NCBI GenBank assembly: GCA_031279415.1
Contig: JAITIP010000038.1
Span: 1 to 64,000 of the forward strand
Length of the DNA: 64,000 nucleotides
Direction: 5' to 3'
Source: Candidatus Endomicrobium procryptotermitis
Lineage (GTDB): Bacteria > Elusimicrobiota > Endomicrobiia > Endomicrobiales > Endomicrobiaceae
This document shows, in pieces, positions 33,195 through 44,676 of the stretch; position 1 is the stretch's first letter, and each line of letters opens with the position of its first letter. A model generated the notes under the pieces. That model ran no database searches. It saw only the letters and a program-made list of their open reading frames with translations, and was not told the DNA's origin. The position numbers were made by a program, and so were the translations under genes.

Positions 33195-34751
33195 TCAATG
33201 TTTAAAGTGTCTCATTCCGGTGGCGACCATGGCTATTCCGTTTACGTTTGCTGCGTTTATCGACTCTTGGTCTTTTATCGAGCCACCAGGCTGTATTATT
33301 GCAGTAACACCTGCTTTTGCCGAAGTTTCAACCACGTCAGGAAATGGAAAAAAAGCGTCTGAAGCTAAAACAAGGCTATAAGCTTTTTCATTAATGGCTA
33401 TTGCGGCTTCTTTCATTTTTTTAAGAGCTATCTGCAACGAATCTATTCTGCTCATTTGTCCAGCGCCTATGCCTACGGTTTGCCTTCCTCTTACCAGAAT
33501 AATTGCATTCGACTTAACGTGCTTGCATACCTTCCATGCAAAATCAAGCGCATCGTTTTCTTCTTTTGTCGGTTTGCGCGTGCTCATTTCTTTCATTTCC
33601 GAAAAAATGCGATTATCGCGGTCCTGAACAAGCATGCCGTAAGACATCATTCTGTATTCTATAGTATTCTTTTCTTCCTCATAAGGTATTGCCTGTCTTA
33701 AAAGTCTTATATTTTTCTTTTGCATAAAAATATCTAAAGCGCCTTGAGAATAATCTGGAGCTATTATACATTCTACGAACAGTTTGGCGATTTCGCATGC
33801 AGTATCTTCTCCAACCGCTTTATTAAAAGCTATTATTCCACCGAAAGCACTGACGGGATCGCATGACAATGCCTTCAAATAAGCATCTTTTAAATCGGTT
33901 CCTTCAGCACAGCCACAGGGGTTGTTGTGTTTTATGATAGCACATGCAGGGTCGGAAAATTCGTGTACCAGCCTCCATGCCGTTTCCAAATCGAGATAAT
34001 TATTGTATGAAAGCTCTTTTCCATGCAGTTGTTTTGCCGAAATTACGATCGGTTTGTTTTGTCCGTTTCCATTTCCGTACAAAACGGCTTCCTGATGCGG
34101 ATTTTCGCCATATCTTAAGCTGGAAAGTTTATTGAGTGGGATTGAAGTGTGAGAAGGGAATTTTTCATAAGTAAGATAATTCGAAATAAGTGAATCATAA
34201 TAAGCCGTATGCCTGAAAGCTTTTGCCGCAAGCGTAAGTTTGAATTCTTCGCTTACGGAATTATTTTTCAAGCTGTCTATTACTGTTTTATAATCTTCAA
34301 CGCCGCAAATAACTATAACGTCTCTATAATTTTTAGCGGCCGCTCTCAAAAGTGCAACGCCGCCTATATCGATATTTTCGATTATTTCTTGAGCTATTTT
34401 TTTATCTTCAGGTTTTGGAATTTCGTTCATCATTTTTTCAAACGGATAGAGGCTTACAGCGACAATATCTATTTTATTTATGCCGAGTTTTTCAAGTTGT
34501 TCAATATGATCTTTTTTATCTCTTACCGCAAGAATTCCTCCATGTATTTTAGGGTTAAGTGTTTTTACTCTTCCGTCAAGAATTTCAGGAAAACCCGTAA
34601 TTTCCGAAATCTCCGCACATTCAATTTTATTGTCTGTAAGCATTTTTGCCGTTCCCCCGCTGGAAATTATTTTCCAGCCGAGTGTTCTTAATTCTTTTGC
34701 AAAATCCGTTAATCCGGTTTTGTCATACACGCTTAAAAGAGCCGTAGCCAT
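33195..34751 (-). CDS. purH: Bifunctional AICAR transformylase / IMP cyclohydrolase PurH
   Basis: 518 aa, the usual length. It carries out the last two steps of purine synthesis, formylating AICAR with 10-formyl-THF and closing the ring to IMP. N-terminal MGS-like cyclohydrolase domain (residues 1-145: ALLSVYDKTGLTDFA, SSGGTAKML, GFPEILDGRVKTLNP, IHGGIL). C-terminal transformylase (about 190-518) with LRYGENPHQEA, IIKHNNPCGCA containing the catalytic Lys-His, and SDAFFPFPDVVE. Ends GMRHFKH as in many PurH proteins. No neighbouring pur gene is present. Confidence 0.97.
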   Translation of the reverse strand: MATALLSVYDKTGLTDFAKELRTLGWKIISSGGTAKMLTDNKIECAEISEITGFPEILDGRVKTLNPKIHGGILAVRDKKDHIEQLEKLGINKIDIVAVSLYPFEKMMNEIPKPEDKKIAQEIIENIDIGGVALLRAAAKNYRDVIVICGVEDYKTVIDSLKNNSVSEEFKLTLAAKAFRHTAYYDSLISNYLTYEKFPSHTSIPLNKLSSLRYGENPHQEAVLYGNGNGQNKPIVISAKQLHGKELSYNNYLDLETAWRLVHEFSDPACAIIKHNNPCGCAEGTDLKDAYLKALSCDPVSAFGGIIAFNKAVGEDTACEIAKLFVECIIAPDYSQGALDIFMQKKNIRLLRQAIPYEEEKNTIEYRMMSYGMLVQDRDNRIFSEMKEMSTRKPTKEENDALDFAWKVCKHVKSNAIILVRGRQTVGIGAGQMSRIDSLQIALKKMKEAAIAINEKAYSLVLASDAFFPFPDVVETSAKAGVTAIIQPGGSIKDQESINAANVNGIAMVATGMRHFKH

Positions 34752-34798
34752 TGTTTTTTCTCCTTTAAATAAAATTTTTTATTATGTAAAAATATGTT

Positions 34799-35434
34799 TT
34801 AATTTTCATCCAAATTTACTCCTTTATACTCTCTCAGAGCTTTTGCTATATTTTCTGAAGAAAAACCTCTTCTTAAAAAAAAGGCTGCGGCTTTTCTCAC
34901 TTCATTTTTATCTTTGAAGTCTAATTTTTTGAAATTTTTTCTAATTATTCCAATAATCCGTTCATGAGGCTCTTCTGCCTCTCTAAGAGTTTTCAATATA
35001 TTGTCTATAATATTTTTATCTGCCAGATGTCTTTCAAGTTCGTGCCGCAAAACAAATTCGCCTTTTCCCTTGTTTTTAAGATACTGCACATAATCGGCGG
35101 CAAATTTGGCGTCGTTTAAATAGTTAAGTTTTTTAAGCCTATCGACTGCCGCCTGCGCATTGCGTGGATCGTGTCCTTTTATAATAAGCTTATCGTATAA
35201 ACTTTTTGAACCGTAAGGATGTTTTCCGACAAGCAAAAGAGCGTCGGCAATGACACTGCCAGATTTGTCAAAAGATAATATTTCTTTAAATTCCACTTCA
35301 GTTAAAATTTTTCCTTCTTTTAACTCGAACTTTACTATGGCATCCGCAGAAAGCAAAAAGCTTTTTTCGTTTTCCGAAAAGATTTTAAATATATTTTTTC
35401 TTCCTTTGACTCTTTCTATTTTTTTTATCAGCAT
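34799..35434 (-). CDS. recX: Regulatory protein RecX
   Basis: 211 aa. RecX family: tandem three-helix repeats that bind along the RecA filament and limit its activity. Signature segments: LLVGKHPYGSKSLYDKLIIKG, AVDRLKKLNYLNDAKFAADY, and the C-terminal AAFFLRRGFSSENIAKALRE. The first 55 residues (KKIERVKGRKNIFKIF) are a beta-rich extension common in longer RecX proteins. Two bases separate it from the DUF362 gene upstream; recA itself is not in the window. Confidence 0.85.
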   Translation of the reverse strand: MLIKKIERVKGRKNIFKIFSENEKSFLLSADAIVKFELKEGKILTEVEFKEILSFDKSGSVIADALLLVGKHPYGSKSLYDKLIIKGHDPRNAQAAVDRLKKLNYLNDAKFAADYVQYLKNKGKGEFVLRHELERHLADKNIIDNILKTLREAEEPHERIIGIIRKNFKKLDFKDKNEVRKAAAFFLRRGFSSENIAKALREYKGVNLDEN

Positions 35435-35435
35435 A

Positions 35436-36482
35436 TCAATAATCTACCAATTCGTACTCTCTTGAACCTATTCCGAGCATCTGCGCATATTCAAGCTGTA
35501 TGGATGGGTCTAAATCCGGATGCATTTCTTTAAAAAGGTCTTTTCCATACACTTTTTTGACCATATCGTAACTTGCCTGGTCAACAGCTACAGGGTCGTT
35601 TCCTGCTATTATTCCTATATCTTTCATCATAGGGGGATTTTTAGCCATCGAGAAACAGTCGCAGAATTTGCTTATATGATTTAAAAAGTTAATGCTGGAA
35701 CTTTTTTTGCCTTTTATTACTGCTGCGGCATATTCGACGATTTTTTCCTGAACGACAAGCGTTCCTTCATTCCACTTCAATCCGAAAACATTGAAAGCAC
35801 ATGTTACTATGCATTGTCCGCATCCAACGCATTTGCCGGCATCCATAACTATTTTTTTCTCGATGAGCTTCAATGCATTTTGAGCACACCATTTTACACA
35901 TTGTCCGCAGGCTTTGCATCTTTCGGCTCTTACTTTAGGTTTTGAACTGTGGTGCATAGCGTATTTGCCGGATTTGCTTCCGCAACCCATACCCATATTT
36001 TTCAAAGCTCCTCCAAAACCCGTAACTTCATGCCCTTTAAAATGATTTAAAAAAATAAAACTGTCAGAATAAAATATATCGCGCGCAATGCTTACGTTTT
36101 TAAAATGTTTAAAATTGACTTTAATATCTTCCTGCGCATTTCCTCTCAGCCCGTCGGCTATGATTACGGGGCAGCCGCAATTGACTATATTGAATCCATG
36201 TTTGTCAGCAATCAAAAGATGATGATAAGCATCAGAACGTTTTCCGACATAAATAGTGCTTGTGTCGGTTAAAAAAGGAAAAGCCGTTTTTTCTTTGGCT
36301 ATTTTCACTATCTGAGAGACATATTTAGATTTTATGTAACCATCGTTTCCTTCTTCGCCAAAATGCATTTTTATCGCCAAATACTGTCTTGCTTTTACAT
36401 GGTCAAAAACTCTGGCCTTTTTTAGAAAACTGTAAAGTTCCCCCCTTCTATCCCATGACAAAAAATAAACTTTATTTGCCAT
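35436..36482 (-). CDS. DUF362 protein with two 4Fe-4S clusters
   Basis: 348 aa. DUF362 family: the N-terminal part has KVYFLSWDRRGELYSFLKKA, DTSTIYVGKRSDAYHHL and NHFKGHEVTGFGGALKNMGM. A bacterial ferredoxin domain follows at about 184-232 with two CxxCxxCxxxC motifs (CKACGQCVKWC and CVGCGQCIVTC), each suited to a 4Fe-4S cluster. C-terminal IIAGNDPVAVDQASYDMV is also family-typical. Substrate unknown; the proteins are soluble redox or iron-sulfur proteins. Co-directional with recX, 2 bp apart. Confidence 0.85.
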   Translation of the reverse strand: MANKVYFLSWDRRGELYSFLKKARVFDHVKARQYLAIKMHFGEEGNDGYIKSKYVSQIVKIAKEKTAFPFLTDTSTIYVGKRSDAYHHLLIADKHGFNIVNCGCPVIIADGLRGNAQEDIKVNFKHFKNVSIARDIFYSDSFIFLNHFKGHEVTGFGGALKNMGMGCGSKSGKYAMHHSSKPKVRAERCKACGQCVKWCAQNALKLIEKKIVMDAGKCVGCGQCIVTCAFNVFGLKWNEGTLVVQEKIVEYAAAVIKGKKSSSINFLNHISKFCDCFSMAKNPPMMKDIGIIAGNDPVAVDQASYDMVKKVYGKDLFKEMHPDLDPSIQLEYAQMLGIGSREYELVDY

Positions 36483-36503
36483 TTTTTAAGTCCCCCATTA
36501 AAT

Positions 36504-37226
36504 TTATTTATGGTATTTTCTCAACTGTTTCATCATCAACTCAAAATCTTTAGGTATGGCGGCTTCAAAAGTTGTTTCCATATTTTGACCGGGTATTTTA
36601 AGAGTTAATGCAGCAGCATGAAGAGTCTGCCTGTCAATTAAAGGTTTTTCTTTAATTCCTTTTTTTTCTTTATAATTTCGTTTAAATGATGATAAATATA
36701 AAGGCTGGGCACTTCCATATTTGCAGTCCACCGCCAAAGGATGTCCTATACTCCAAAAATGAATTCTTATCTGATGTCGTCTTCCAGTCTGCGGCTGCGC
36801 GCATACGAGCGTATAACTTTTAAATCTTTCCAAAACTTTAAAATTTGTCATAGATTTTTTTCCAGTTTCATCTATTGAAACGTCTCTTCCTGAAATAAGT
36901 ATCGGCTTGTCGATAACGCCTTCATCATCTTCCAAAACTCCCGAAAGCAAGGCTATATAATTCTTTTTAACTTCGGAAGCTTCAAACTGCATGCTCACGG
37001 CTTTGTGTGCCTGAACATTTTTAGCAAAAACAATAACTCCTGTAGTGTCTCTGTCAATTCTGTGAACAACCCATATTTTTTGACTCATCTGTTTTTTAAG
37101 TATGCCGATAAGTGTTTTGCTTTCGTCTGTATGTTTATCAGGAATAACTAAAATTCCCGATGGCTTGTTTACGACAATTATATTGTCGTCCTGATATATT
37201 GTAATCTCCGTTAGTTCTTTTTTCAT
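36504..37226 (-). CDS. RluA-family pseudouridine synthase
   Basis: 240 aa from the ATG at 37226; the GGGAGAT upstream lies at the end of ligA. Pseudouridine synthase of the RluA/RluD type, without an N-terminal S4 domain. Catalytic motif HRIDRDTTGVIVFAK, where the Asp after RID-R is the nucleophile; later LVCAQPQTGRRHQIRIHFWS and a C-terminal LHAAALTLKIPG complete the family pattern. Target RNA (rRNA or tRNA) cannot be told from sequence. Eight bases after the ligA stop and presumably co-transcribed. Confidence 0.85.
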   Translation of the reverse strand: MKKELTEITIYQDDNIIVVNKPSGILVIPDKHTDESKTLIGILKKQMSQKIWVVHRIDRDTTGVIVFAKNVQAHKAVSMQFEASEVKKNYIALLSGVLEDDEGVIDKPILISGRDVSIDETGKKSMTNFKVLERFKSYTLVCAQPQTGRRHQIRIHFWSIGHPLAVDCKYGSAQPLYLSSFKRNYKEKKGIKEKPLIDRQTLHAAALTLKIPGQNMETTFEAAIPKDFELMMKQLRKYHK

Positions 37227-37233
37227 TAAAATA

Positions 37234-39259
<2,026 letters not shown>

Positions 39260-39271
39260 TAAAAGTGAGTT

Positions 39272-39685
39272 TTACTTTGTCTGCTGTCTGGCAGCTTTAA
39301 GTTTGTCAAGAATACCGTTTACAAACTTGCTTGAGTCTCTTGTAGAGTACTTCTTTGATATTTCAACGGCTTCATCTATTATTACATTAATGGGAGTTTC
39401 AGGCATATCTATAATTTCATAAGCGGCAAGCCTGATAATGTTTCGGTCAACAACGGCCATTCTGTCCAATTCCCAGTTTTTTGCATATTTAGCGATAAGG
39501 GAATCTATTTCCTCTTTTTTGCAACACACGCCTTCGAATATTTTTAACGAAAAAACCTTGTAAGCTTCGACCTGAGGAAAATATTCGTCAAAACACTGAT
39601 AGATTGACTCAATGGGCATATTGCAATTGTCAATCGTGTAAAGCATTTGCAAAGAACATTCCCTTGCCTTCCTTCTGGTGCTCAT
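39272..39685 (-). CDS. nusB: Transcription antitermination factor NusB
   Basis: 137 aa, all helical. NusB binds boxA RNA with S10 to prevent early termination of rRNA operons. Family features: RRKARECSLQMLYTID at the start, a central IAKYAKNWELDRMAVVDRNI, and the C-terminal RLAAYEIIDMPETPINVIID followed by EAVEISKKYSTRDSSKFVNG. Length is normal. A terminator follows it directly and precedes ligA. The 39686-39927 stretch upstream has no convincing gene. Confidence 0.93.
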   Translation of the reverse strand: MSTRRKARECSLQMLYTIDNCNMPIESIYQCFDEYFPQVEAYKVFSLKIFEGVCCKKEEIDSLIAKYAKNWELDRMAVVDRNIIRLAAYEIIDMPETPINVIIDEAVEISKKYSTRDSSKFVNGILDKLKAARQQTK

Positions 39686-39927
39686 ATAATCCCCGTTGTT
39701 AAATTAGAACAGATAAATGCACTGATTAGGATTCTATAAAAAAACAAATGAAAACTCAATATAATTCTAAATAATTCTAAGAGTGTTATTTAACTGAAAA
39801 AGAAAGATTTAAAAAATATAAGTATGGAGTAAATGAATAAAAGATTAAATGACAGACAAGTAAAAGAATTATTAAAACTTAGCATTTCCCTTCCATTAAT
39901 CTGTGCTAAACTGTGGGAAATTATAGC

Positions 39928-41064
39928 TTATTTATTATTTAACAAATGTTTGTATAAATCTTCCTGTTGTAAAACCATTTCGTTTATATCGAATTCTTCT
40001 GTTATTGATTCTTTTGCTTTTTGTCCCATTTTCAACAGTTCAGATTTGTTGTTTAGAAAATAATTTATTTTCTCGGCTGTAGAATCATAATCGTGAGGCT
40101 TAATTAGAAATCCGCTTTCCCCTTCTTTTATTATTTCTTTTACGCCATCAACGGCATTTGCGATAACCGGTTTTGAACAGCACATCGCTTCTATAATGGA
40201 ACAAGGAAGTCCTTCCCATAATGAAGTTAAAACAAACATATCGCTGGCATACAATAATTCGGCTGTGTCATTTCTCCATCCTAAAAGAATTACTTTTTTA
40301 TTAAGTCTGTATTCCGATATTAAAGCTTCAAGCTCTTTTCTTTGAGCGCCGTCTCCGACGACAAGAAATAACACGTCATTGTGAGAAGCCGACACAATAT
40401 TTGCTGCTTTTATAAAATCTTTCAGGTTTTTTTGAGGTTTAAAAGGTCCTATGGTAATTATGACTTTTGAATTTTCATTTATACCAAGCGATTTTCTAAA
40501 ATTTTTGTTCGGGATGTAATTTTTATAATAATTTATATCTATTCCCGCTCTTATAATCTCAAATTTGTCTTCTTTGGAAATTTTATATTTTATACCTTTT
40601 TTGATGTCCTCTTTTGTTACTACGATAAGTTTGTCGGACAATAAAGAACAGAACTTTTCAAGATAAACGTACAAGTATTTTTTGAATAAGTTCTGCGTTT
40701 CATTGAAACTGTATCCGTGAACCGTATGGACTATGGCTTTAATTCCTGCAAGTTTTGCGGCAAGCCTGCCAAGTATTCCGGCTTTTGATGAATGTGTATG
40801 AACAATGTCGGGTTTTTCCTTTTTTAGAATTCTGTAAATCTGCCATAAGGATTTCAAGTCTTTTAAAGCAGATATTTCTCTGACGAAATCGAAAAGCCGG
40901 TAAATTTTAAATTTTTCTTCGGCAAAACTGTCTAATATTCCACCTCTGCCAGTTATCAGAAATTTGTTAAACTCACTTTTGTTTATGTGTTCTGCTGTAT
41001 AAAGTGCGACTTTCTGCGCACCTCCGAGTTCAAGTTTGGTAATTATGTAACCTACTTTCAGCAT
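39928..41064 (-). CDS. Family 4 glycosyltransferase
   Basis: 378 aa, GT-B fold. N-terminal domain starts KVGYIITKLELGGAQKVAL with HTHSSKAGILGRLAAKLAG and VHTVHGYSF; C-terminal domain has TIGPFKPQKNLKDFIKAANI, LVVGDGAQRKELE, LLGWRNDTAELLYASDMFVL and the EX7E-type SLWEGLPCSIIEAMCCSKPVI. Such retaining enzymes add sugars to lipid-linked oligosaccharides. Donor unknown; the following UXS and UGD genes hint at UDP-xylose or UDP-glucuronate. Ends the glycan run. Confidence 0.85.
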   Translation of the reverse strand: MLKVGYIITKLELGGAQKVALYTAEHINKSEFNKFLITGRGGILDSFAEEKFKIYRLFDFVREISALKDLKSLWQIYRILKKEKPDIVHTHSSKAGILGRLAAKLAGIKAIVHTVHGYSFNETQNLFKKYLYVYLEKFCSLLSDKLIVVTKEDIKKGIKYKISKEDKFEIIRAGIDINYYKNYIPNKNFRKSLGINENSKVIITIGPFKPQKNLKDFIKAANIVSASHNDVLFLVVGDGAQRKELEALISEYRLNKKVILLGWRNDTAELLYASDMFVLTSLWEGLPCSIIEAMCCSKPVIANAVDGVKEIIKEGESGFLIKPHDYDSTAEKINYFLNNKSELLKMGQKAKESITEEFDINEMVLQQEDLYKHLLNNK

Positions 41065-41084
41065 AATAAAATTCCTTTTCAGAT

Positions 41085-42020
41085 TTAAACGATTGTTTTG
41101 AAATATTCTATGGTTTTTAGGAGTCCGTCCAAAATGTTTACTTTTGGATGATAACTGAGAAGCTGCTTTGCAAGGGTTAAGTCCGGTTTTCTTTTTTTGG
41201 GATCATTTTCCGGAAGATTTTTATATTCGATTACAGAACTTGTTTTAATTAGTTCCATAATCTTATTTGCAAGCCATAATATGTTGAACTCAAAATCAGT
41301 CCCAATATTTATAGGACCTTTAATATTGTTATCGCTTAATAACAGTTTTATTATTCCATTTGCTAAATCGTCAATATAACAAAAAGAACGCGTTTGCTCC
41401 CCGTTTCCATAAACCGTAATGGGTTTATTTTGCAAAGCTTGCACTATAAAATTAGAAACCACCCTGCCATCATTTTTGTCCATACGAGGACCGTAAGTGT
41501 TAAAAATACGGGCAACTTTAATTCCTACCCCGAAAATTTTCGCATAATCAAACATCAAACTTTCTGCAATGCGCTTTCCTTCATCGTAACAGCTGCGTAT
41601 TCCACATGGATTCACATTTCCAAAATAAGTTTCTCCTTGAGGAGAGATATGAGGATCACCATATACTTCACTTGTTGAAGCCTGTAAAATAACGGCATTA
41701 TTGCGTTTTGCGATTTCAAGCATATTCCGCACACCAAGATAACATGTATCCGAAGTAAAAATAGGATTTCTCTGATAAGCTACCGGCGAAGCTGGACATG
41801 CAAAATTCATTATGTAATCTATTTTTTCATCGGTATTGAAATAAATTATGTCTTCTTTTATAAAAGTAAAATTTTCTTTGGAACTTAAATGTGATATATT
41901 GCGTTCATAGCCGGAATATAGATTGTCAATTCCTATCACTTTGAAACCCAGCGAAAGCATTTTATCGCATAAATGAGAGCCTACAAAACCTGCGCTTCCG
42001 GTTATCAAAACAGTTTTCAC
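41085..42020 (-). CDS. UDP-glucuronate decarboxylase (UDP-xylose synthase)
   Basis: 311 aa from GTG at 42018-42020, which overlaps the ugd stop by one base (TAGTG); the longer frame reads back through ugd. Short-chain dehydrogenase fold: GSAGFVGS nucleotide-binding loop, FACPASPVAYQRNP and STSEVYGDP, both typical of UXS, and the catalytic Tyr-Lys in SCYDEGKR. It turns UDP-glucuronate into UDP-xylose with bound NAD+. Directly after ugd, so the two make UDP-xylose from UDP-glucose in sequence. Confidence 0.88.
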   Translation of the reverse strand: MKTVLITGSAGFVGSHLCDKMLSLGFKVIGIDNLYSGYERNISHLSSKENFTFIKEDIIYFNTDEKIDYIMNFACPASPVAYQRNPIFTSDTCYLGVRNMLEIAKRNNAVILQASTSEVYGDPHISPQGETYFGNVNPCGIRSCYDEGKRIAESLMFDYAKIFGVGIKVARIFNTYGPRMDKNDGRVVSNFIVQALQNKPITVYGNGEQTRSFCYIDDLANGIIKLLLSDNNIKGPINIGTDFEFNILWLANKIMELIKTSSVIEYKNLPENDPKKRKPDLTLAKQLLSYHPKVNILDGLLKTIEYFKTIV

Positions 42021-43321
42021 TATAAACGCCCCATTGAATAATATATCATTCCCTGTTCTTTCATAGATACAGAGCTGCATAAATTTCTTCCGTCAAAAAC
42101 CACATTTCCTTTCATTTTTGACTTTAAAAGACCGTTCGGTATATTTTTGAACTCATTCCATTCTGTAAAAATTATTAAAGCATCAGCTTTGTCTAAAGCA
42201 TCTTCTTTTTTTTGCATAAAATATATTCTGCCTTTAAGTGCTTCTTTTGCATTATTCATTGCTACAGGGTCAAAAGCTTTTACTTCCGCACCTTTGTCGA
42301 GAAGTTTGTTTATTACATTTATTGACGGAGCTTCACGAATATCGTCGGTATTAGGTTTAAAACTCAGTCCCCAGACGGCAAAAGTAAGACCTTCAATTTT
42401 ATCTTTATAATGAGATACTATTTTATTAAATAAAGTTAATTTCTGAAATTCGTTAACTTTTTCGACAGCTTCCAAAATATGCGGGACATAATTGCTGCTT
42501 TTTGCCGTTGATATTAATGCACGAATGTCTTTCGGGAAACAAGAGCCTCCGTATCCTATGCCATTATAGAAAAATTCATATCCGATTCTTTTATCGGCTC
42601 CCATGGCTTTTCTTACGCTGTCTATATTTGCATGAGTTTTTTCACAGATATTTGCTATTTCATTTATAAAAGAAATTTTTGTTGCAAGAAAACTGTTTGA
42701 CGCATATTTTGTAAGTTCTGCACTTTTTACATCTATAACAATAATCGGATGGAAATTTTTTGTAAACGGTTCATAAATTCTTTGCATTATCTCGGCAGCT
42801 TTTGCACAGTCTGCACCTATAACTATTCTGTCGGGCTTCATAAAATCATTAATTGCCGACCCTTCTTTTAAAAATTCGGGGTTCGAAACAACGTCAAAAT
42901 CATAATTCGAATCCCGTTTTATAAGTTCTCTTATTTTTTCAGACGTACCTACCGGAACGGTTGATTTTGTCGCTATCACTTTATAAGAATTAATGGCTTT
43001 TGCAATTGCCTCTGCCGCCATAAAAACATATTTTAAATCGGCTGAACCATCTTGAGCAGCAGGCGTTCCAACCGCTATAAAAATAACACTTGATTTTTGA
43101 ACGGCAATCGTAATATCGTTTGAAAATAAAAGTTTTCCAGATTTTACATTATCGGCTATAAGTTCGCTTATTCCAGGTTCGTAAATAGGCATATGCCCGT
43201 TTTCAAGCATTCGGATTTTTGTTTCATCCATATCTACACAAATTACATTATGCCCTATATCTGCAAAACATGCTCCGCTGACCAAACCTACATAGCCCGT
43301 TCCTATTATCGCAATATCCAT
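42020..43321 (-). CDS. ugd: UDP-glucose 6-dehydrogenase
   Basis: 433 aa. Oxidises UDP-glucose to UDP-glucuronate using two NAD+. N-terminal Rossmann domain (GTGYVGLVSGACFADIGHNV), ATKSTVPVGTSEKIREL, NPEFLKEGSAINDFMKPDRI, the catalytic GYGGSCFPKD (Cys near residue 263), and a C-terminal domain with VWGLSFKPNTDDIREAPS. Full length. Upstream of and overlapping the UXS gene by one base, forming a two-gene nucleotide-sugar unit. Confidence 0.95.
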   Translation of the reverse strand: MDIAIIGTGYVGLVSGACFADIGHNVICVDMDETKIRMLENGHMPIYEPGISELIADNVKSGKLLFSNDITIAVQKSSVIFIAVGTPAAQDGSADLKYVFMAAEAIAKAINSYKVIATKSTVPVGTSEKIRELIKRDSNYDFDVVSNPEFLKEGSAINDFMKPDRIVIGADCAKAAEIMQRIYEPFTKNFHPIIVIDVKSAELTKYASNSFLATKISFINEIANICEKTHANIDSVRKAMGADKRIGYEFFYNGIGYGGSCFPKDIRALISTAKSSNYVPHILEAVEKVNEFQKLTLFNKIVSHYKDKIEGLTFAVWGLSFKPNTDDIREAPSINVINKLLDKGAEVKAFDPVAMNNAKEALKGRIYFMQKKEDALDKADALIIFTEWNEFKNIPNGLLKSKMKGNVVFDGRNLCSSVSMKEQGMIYYSMGRL

Positions 43322-43391
43322 TTTTACCTCGCATATTATAGTACATTATATTAGTTTTAATTACATCATTTTTGCGGAAAAGTTAGTTAAG

Positions 43392-44675
43392 TTAAATTAA
43401 ATCTATATATTCTGCCAAAGTTTTGGCATCTTTAATATTTTTTTCTATGAACGAATATTCCCATGCGCCGTAACGCCCTATTGAAAAAACACCGTTTTTG
43501 TTAAGCCAACTGTTTATTGCATTCAAGGCATTTTCCCTTTTATCGTCAAAAATAACGTAGGCGTATGGAATATCTATTATATTTTCAACCATGATTTCAT
43601 CATTCTTACCGATAAAATCTATAGCTTTTAAATCCTTTATAACATCCCCGTATTTTTTAAAGACGCCGTTATGAGAGGAGAATTCAATATAAAAGCCATA
43701 GCAATTTTCGGGGGCGGACGATGCATTGACATTGGAATAAATTCCCATTCTGTAAAAAGAAAGTTTTTTGTCGGGCAGATAAACCCAATGTGTGTCATTT
43801 AATTTTTTTGGAATGCCATTTTTAGACTTAATGCCAAGATTGACACATCTTACAGAAGAACACTTAAGTTTTTGAGCTGCCGCTTTTATCCCTGTGGGAA
43901 CATTTTTAATTTGTTTGATAAGCTCTGTAAGCGGCTGAGTGGATACTAAAACGCCGTAACCATATTTTTTTCCTGAAGAAGTAATAACAGTCTTATTTTT
44001 TGTGTCAATTTCAGAAGTTTTTGAATTCAGTTCGACATTTTTACATTTTTTTAATAAACCGTTTATTAAGGCCTGACAGCCGCTTTTTTTCGGATAATAA
44101 AAAGTGCTGTTATAACCATATTTTTTTCCATTTTTTGAATAAGCAGATTTAACTATGCTTTCAGCATCGGGCTTCGGTACAAAATGTCCTGTCCATTCGG
44201 CAGTCATTTTGGACAAATCATAACTCCAAAGCTTTTCATTGTAAGGTTTCATAAAATATTTTGTTATGCCTTTACCGAACATCGCTTCAGACCAATCTAT
44301 GAAAGGCATTTTCGCTGAAATTTCAATCTCTTTTCTTTTTAATACACCATCAACGCATTCTTTTTTAGTTTTTTCGTCAAGATAATAAAGATTTGCCTGA
44401 AAAGGAAAAGGGACAAAAGTTTCATTTATAAAAATTGAAGAGTTTCTGACAATTTTATCAATGCCGCCGGTCATTTTTTTGACAAAAGTTTTTATTTTTT
44501 TATCTTTTATATGTATGAAATGTCCTGAGCAGTCAAAAGTAAAACCGTTTTTGTAAAAAGAACGGCAAACTCCGCCGGCCGTCTGGTTTTTTTCCAAAAC
44601 TATACAAGGTTTTTTAAGAAAATATGCCGCGGATAATCCGCTGATACCCGCTCCTATTATTATGATATTTTTCAT
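43392..44675 (-). CDS. FAD-dependent amine-oxidase-like flavoprotein
   Basis: 427 aa. FAD-binding amine-oxidase/protoporphyrinogen-oxidase superfamily: N-terminal IIIGAGISGLSAAYFLKKP (GxGxxG), EKNQTAGGVCRSF, and later KPYNEKLWSYDLSKM, KSGCQALINGLLKK, and C-terminal GRYGAWEYSFIEKNIKDA, where the last motif binds FAD. These enzymes sit in many LPS and polysaccharide clusters, some related to UDP-galactopyranose mutase; the substrate cannot be told. Two bases from the WecA-like gene. Confidence 0.75.
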   Translation of the reverse strand: MKNIIIIGAGISGLSAAYFLKKPCIVLEKNQTAGGVCRSFYKNGFTFDCSGHFIHIKDKKIKTFVKKMTGGIDKIVRNSSIFINETFVPFPFQANLYYLDEKTKKECVDGVLKRKEIEISAKMPFIDWSEAMFGKGITKYFMKPYNEKLWSYDLSKMTAEWTGHFVPKPDAESIVKSAYSKNGKKYGYNSTFYYPKKSGCQALINGLLKKCKNVELNSKTSEIDTKNKTVITSSGKKYGYGVLVSTQPLTELIKQIKNVPTGIKAAAQKLKCSSVRCVNLGIKSKNGIPKKLNDTHWVYLPDKKLSFYRMGIYSNVNASSAPENCYGFYIEFSSHNGVFKKYGDVIKDLKAIDFIGKNDEIMVENIIDIPYAYVIFDDKRENALNAINSWLNKNGVFSIGRYGAWEYSFIEKNIKDAKTLAEYIDLI

Positions 44676-44676
44676 T

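Noticed and set aside
39833-40063. Plus-strand ORF of 76 codons with GGAG before its ATG
   Set aside because: More than half overlaps the end of the glycosyltransferase gene on the other strand and no family is recognisable; the first 30 codons could be a remnant but are not convincing.
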